A stretch of 64,000 nucleotides of DNA from Verrucomicrobia bacterium IMCC26134 (GTDB lineage Bacteria; Verrucomicrobiota; Verrucomicrobiia; Opitutales; Opitutaceae): assembly GCA_000972765.1 (NCBI GenBank), contig CP011265.1, positions 2,725,001-2,789,000 on the forward strand. The letters are read 5' to 3'. This document shows, piece by piece, positions 62,392 through 64,000 of the stretch. A model generated the notes under the pieces. The model saw nothing but the letters and a program-made list of their open reading frames with translations. It made no database searches and was not told the origin of the DNA. Both the position numbers and the translations under genes were made by a program. The first letter of the stretch is position 1; each line of letters opens with the position of its first letter.

Positions 62392-63999
62392 TCAATCCGG
62401 CGACTGGTAGCTGGTCTTGGGCACGCGGATCAAAACGCTGCGGCAGTTGTAGTGCGCGGGTGGTGGCGAAAACCAACCGTCCCCCCAGCGGCGACCGTGA
62501 CGGCCTTGGCAAAGGGGCGTGGTGCGGTTGTCGAGGGTCGCATCCCAAACGAGGTATTCGTCGGCGGCGTTGGCTTCGGCGACCTGTTGCGGAAACGCCG
62601 CCTGCGCGGCGGCTTGGCGTGTGGAGAGTTCCTGCGCACTTTCGGACGAAGCCGAAAGTGCGTCGGCGTCTGTTTGCGAGTGCTCGCGCCCGCAAGACGG
62701 GCACCCGCGATCACTCGCCCCTCCGCGAAGCTCCGGGGCCACGCCTGCGGCGCGACCATCTCCGCGCTGCCGCGCTACGTCACTCGTGGCGTCGATTGGG
62801 ACGCCACAACCGCACGCGCACGACTTGGCGTCGGCGGGGGCTGGTTGCGGTTCCGTCGGCACGGCCTGAGCAACGGGTTTGGCGGGCTTGAAAAGCGCTT
62901 CGCCCGCGTCCGGCGTCGGAACCTTGTGCCGCTCGTAGAGGTATTGGAGCGAGACGGGCAGGCCCATTTCGACGAATAGGGTTTTGTCGCGGGCGGCCAT
63001 GTCTTGCTCGCGACCGGGGCGCGAAATCTCGACCTCAACGAAGGGGATTTCTTCGGCGCTGCCCCAGTTGAGCGCGATCAACTGCGGGATGAGCTGATCG
63101 TTGAGGACGGCGACGATGAACTCGGCGTAGGTCTCGAAAAGATCCAGCTCGACCTCGCGATGAACTTCGCTGGCGGCGCGGCTGCCTTGGCCGTTGTGTT
63201 CAACGGAGAGGTTCTGACCGAGAAGCATGATGTCGCACGCGCGGTCGGCGATGCCCATGAGGCGTTCGCTGGGATCGTTCGGGCCGGCGACGCCGGGCGT
63301 GGTGCCTTGGAGAATTTGCAGATTCGTTCCCTGAGGAAACGCACCCCATGAGGCGGTGCCCATGTTGCGGAGCGCGGCGGTGATGGCGTCGATTTCGGAT
63401 TGGGTGGCGGTGGTCGGGTAGTTGGCCCAACGCAAGGGCGTGCCGAAGAGTTCGGCCTTCTGCACCAACCATTCCCAGCCGAGCATGTGACCAAGCCAGA
63501 GCGGAGCCAGGGCGCGGAGCTGCGCGGCCTCGCCGAGCGCGCCGGATTTCGACTGGAAAACGCCGGTCAGGAATTTACCGGGGTGTTTGGCGAAGGGAGT
63601 GAGCGTAGCGAACGCGGCGGGATCGAGGCGGAGCGCGAGGGTGCCGTCGGTGTTGATGCCGAGGTAACGGGACGGCACTCGGCGGAAGCCGACCGGGACG
63701 ACGAAACCCGTGGTGTCGGTCGTCCAGTCGATCTCGACCACAGACAGGCCGCGTGCGACGGCGTCCATGAGTTCGTAAACGGCGGAGCCGAGCGGGGCGC
63801 GCGTGGTGTCAACGTAGCCGCGTTGCAAGTGGAGCGCGGACTCGACGAAGGCTGCTTTCTCCTGAGCGGAAGCGGACGGCTTGCCGTTCTTCGGGGTGAA
63901 GGGCTGCACGTTGAGCGGCAGCTTGCGGATGGCGTTCTTGATCTTTTGGAGATTGGCGCGGAGGCGCGGCCAAGTGTCCTCCATCAGGTTGAATAGATC
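62392..63999 (-). CDS. Mu gp29-like (DUF935) phage portal fused to head-morphogenesis C-terminus, 5' truncated by window edge
   Basis: The frame is open to the window end (DLFNL precedes the ATG at 63984), so the true start is outside. Residues 1-390 (from 63984) are a DUF935 portal: ALHLQRGYVDTTRAPLGSAV, VSRYLGINTDG-like region, LMGIADRACDIMLLGQNLSV. Then a 33-residue insertion encoded by the 99-nt repeat, and a C-terminal segment (EYLVWDATLDNRTTPLCQGR, then PPAHYNCRSVLIRV) that is the conserved end of SPP1-gp7/Mu-gpF head-morphogenesis proteins. The rest of that protein is missing, so this is either a deletion fusion or a natural one. Confidence 0.82.
   Translation of the reverse strand, partial: DLFNLMEDTWPRLRANLQKIKNAIRKLPLNVQPFTPKNGKPSASAQEKAAFVESALHLQRGYVDTTRAPLGSAVYELMDAVARGLSVVEIDWTTDTTGFVVPVGFRRVPSRYLGINTDGTLALRLDPAAFATLTPFAKHPGKFLTGVFQSKSGALGEAAQLRALAPLWLGHMLGWEWLVQKAELFGTPLRWANYPTTATQSEIDAITAALRNMGTASWGAFPQGTNLQILQGTTPGVAGPNDPSERLMGIADRACDIMLLGQNLSVEHNGQGSRAASEVHREVELDLFETYAEFIVAVLNDQLIPQLIALNWGSAEEIPFVEVEISRPGREQDMAARDKTLFVEMGLPVSLQYLYERHKVPTPDAGEALFKPAKPVAQAVPTEPQPAPADAKSCACGCGVPIDATSDVARQRGDGRAAGVAPELRGGASDRGCPSCGREHSQTDADALSASSESAQELSTRQAAAQAAFPQQVAEANAADEYLVWDATLDNRTTPLCQGRHGRRWGDGWFSPPPAHYNCRSVLIRVPKTSYQSPD
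62686..62784 (-). repeat. 99-nt in-frame hairpin-rich repeat, copy B (inside portal gene)
   Basis: Matches copy A (44395-44493) at 80 of 99 positions without gaps. Hairpins GCCCGCAAGACGGGC and GGCCACGCCTGCGGCGCGACC are conserved in shape. It is read in the same frame as copy A (DGRAAGVAPE here), placed between the portal and head-morphogenesis parts. Confidence 0.85.
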
Positions 64000-64000
64000 G

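Noticed and set aside
63400-63996. 198-aa plus-strand frame at the window end
   Set aside because: Shadow of the portal gene on the opposite strand.

Overview
The window looks like chromosomal DNA of a GC-rich Verrucomicrobiota bacterium, most likely of the Opitutaceae type. This is inferred from gene content and gene style (nusA-infB-rbfA-nrnA-truB-ribF order, BspA-like leucine-rich repeats, a GH51 enzyme beside a TonB receptor, small lysine-rich proteins, CTTTGCGT-type intergenic repeats); no rRNA is present to prove it.

Layout. 1-6.3 kb: heavy-metal RND efflux operon (truncated TolC-type gene, YHS-like metal protein, CusB-type adaptor, CusA/CzcA-type pump). 6.3-16.1 kb: a two-operon signalling locus built around a divergent, AT-rich spacer. 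Leftward lie a histidine kinase, a FadL-type outer-membrane fatty-acid channel and a receiver-kinase hybrid. Rightward lie a fusion of a LuxD-like acyl-ACP thioesterase with a SAM methyltransferase, a multi-TM histidine kinase and a GAF/PAS/receiver protein, joined by 4-nt overlaps. I read this as a candidate fatty-acid methyl ester (PhcBSR-like) communication system; it is the most novel-looking item in the window. 16.2-24 kb: tRNA-Ser, then the ribF-truB-nrnA-rbfA-infB-nusA operon (minus strand) and two small basic proteins; a terminator hairpin directly in front of nusA suggests attenuation. 24.2-30 kb: TonB-dependent receptor, GH51-type arabinofuranosidase, ArsR-methyltransferase fusion. 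29.8-32.5 kb: a large LRR protein with about 22 repeats of 69 nt, next to an IS481-type transposase remnant. 32.6-43.5 kb: housekeeping genes (YebC, CysC/CysD/CysN sulfate activation, acylphosphatase plus ABC-2 exporter operon, tRNA-Val, RecN).

43.7 kb to the window end appears to be one integrated element. A tRNA-Ser 3'-end fragment at 43.73 kb marks its left edge. It carries a DUF6573-like gene, a 14-kb plus-strand defence operon and a minus-strand Mu-like head gene block. The defence operon has a DUF499 ATPase, DUF1156 DNA methylase and PLD-SNF2 helicase core, with a CD-NTase/SLATT pair nested inside and PIN, HEPN-like, DUF3800 and nuclease-like genes behind. The phage block (portal, protease/scaffold, decoration protein, major capsid protein, two small membrane proteins) runs off the window. 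A 99-nt, hairpin-rich, in-frame repeat is shared by the DUF6573-like gene and the phage portal gene, tying both ends of the element together.

All calls come from reading the sequence and from family knowledge; no database search was possible.
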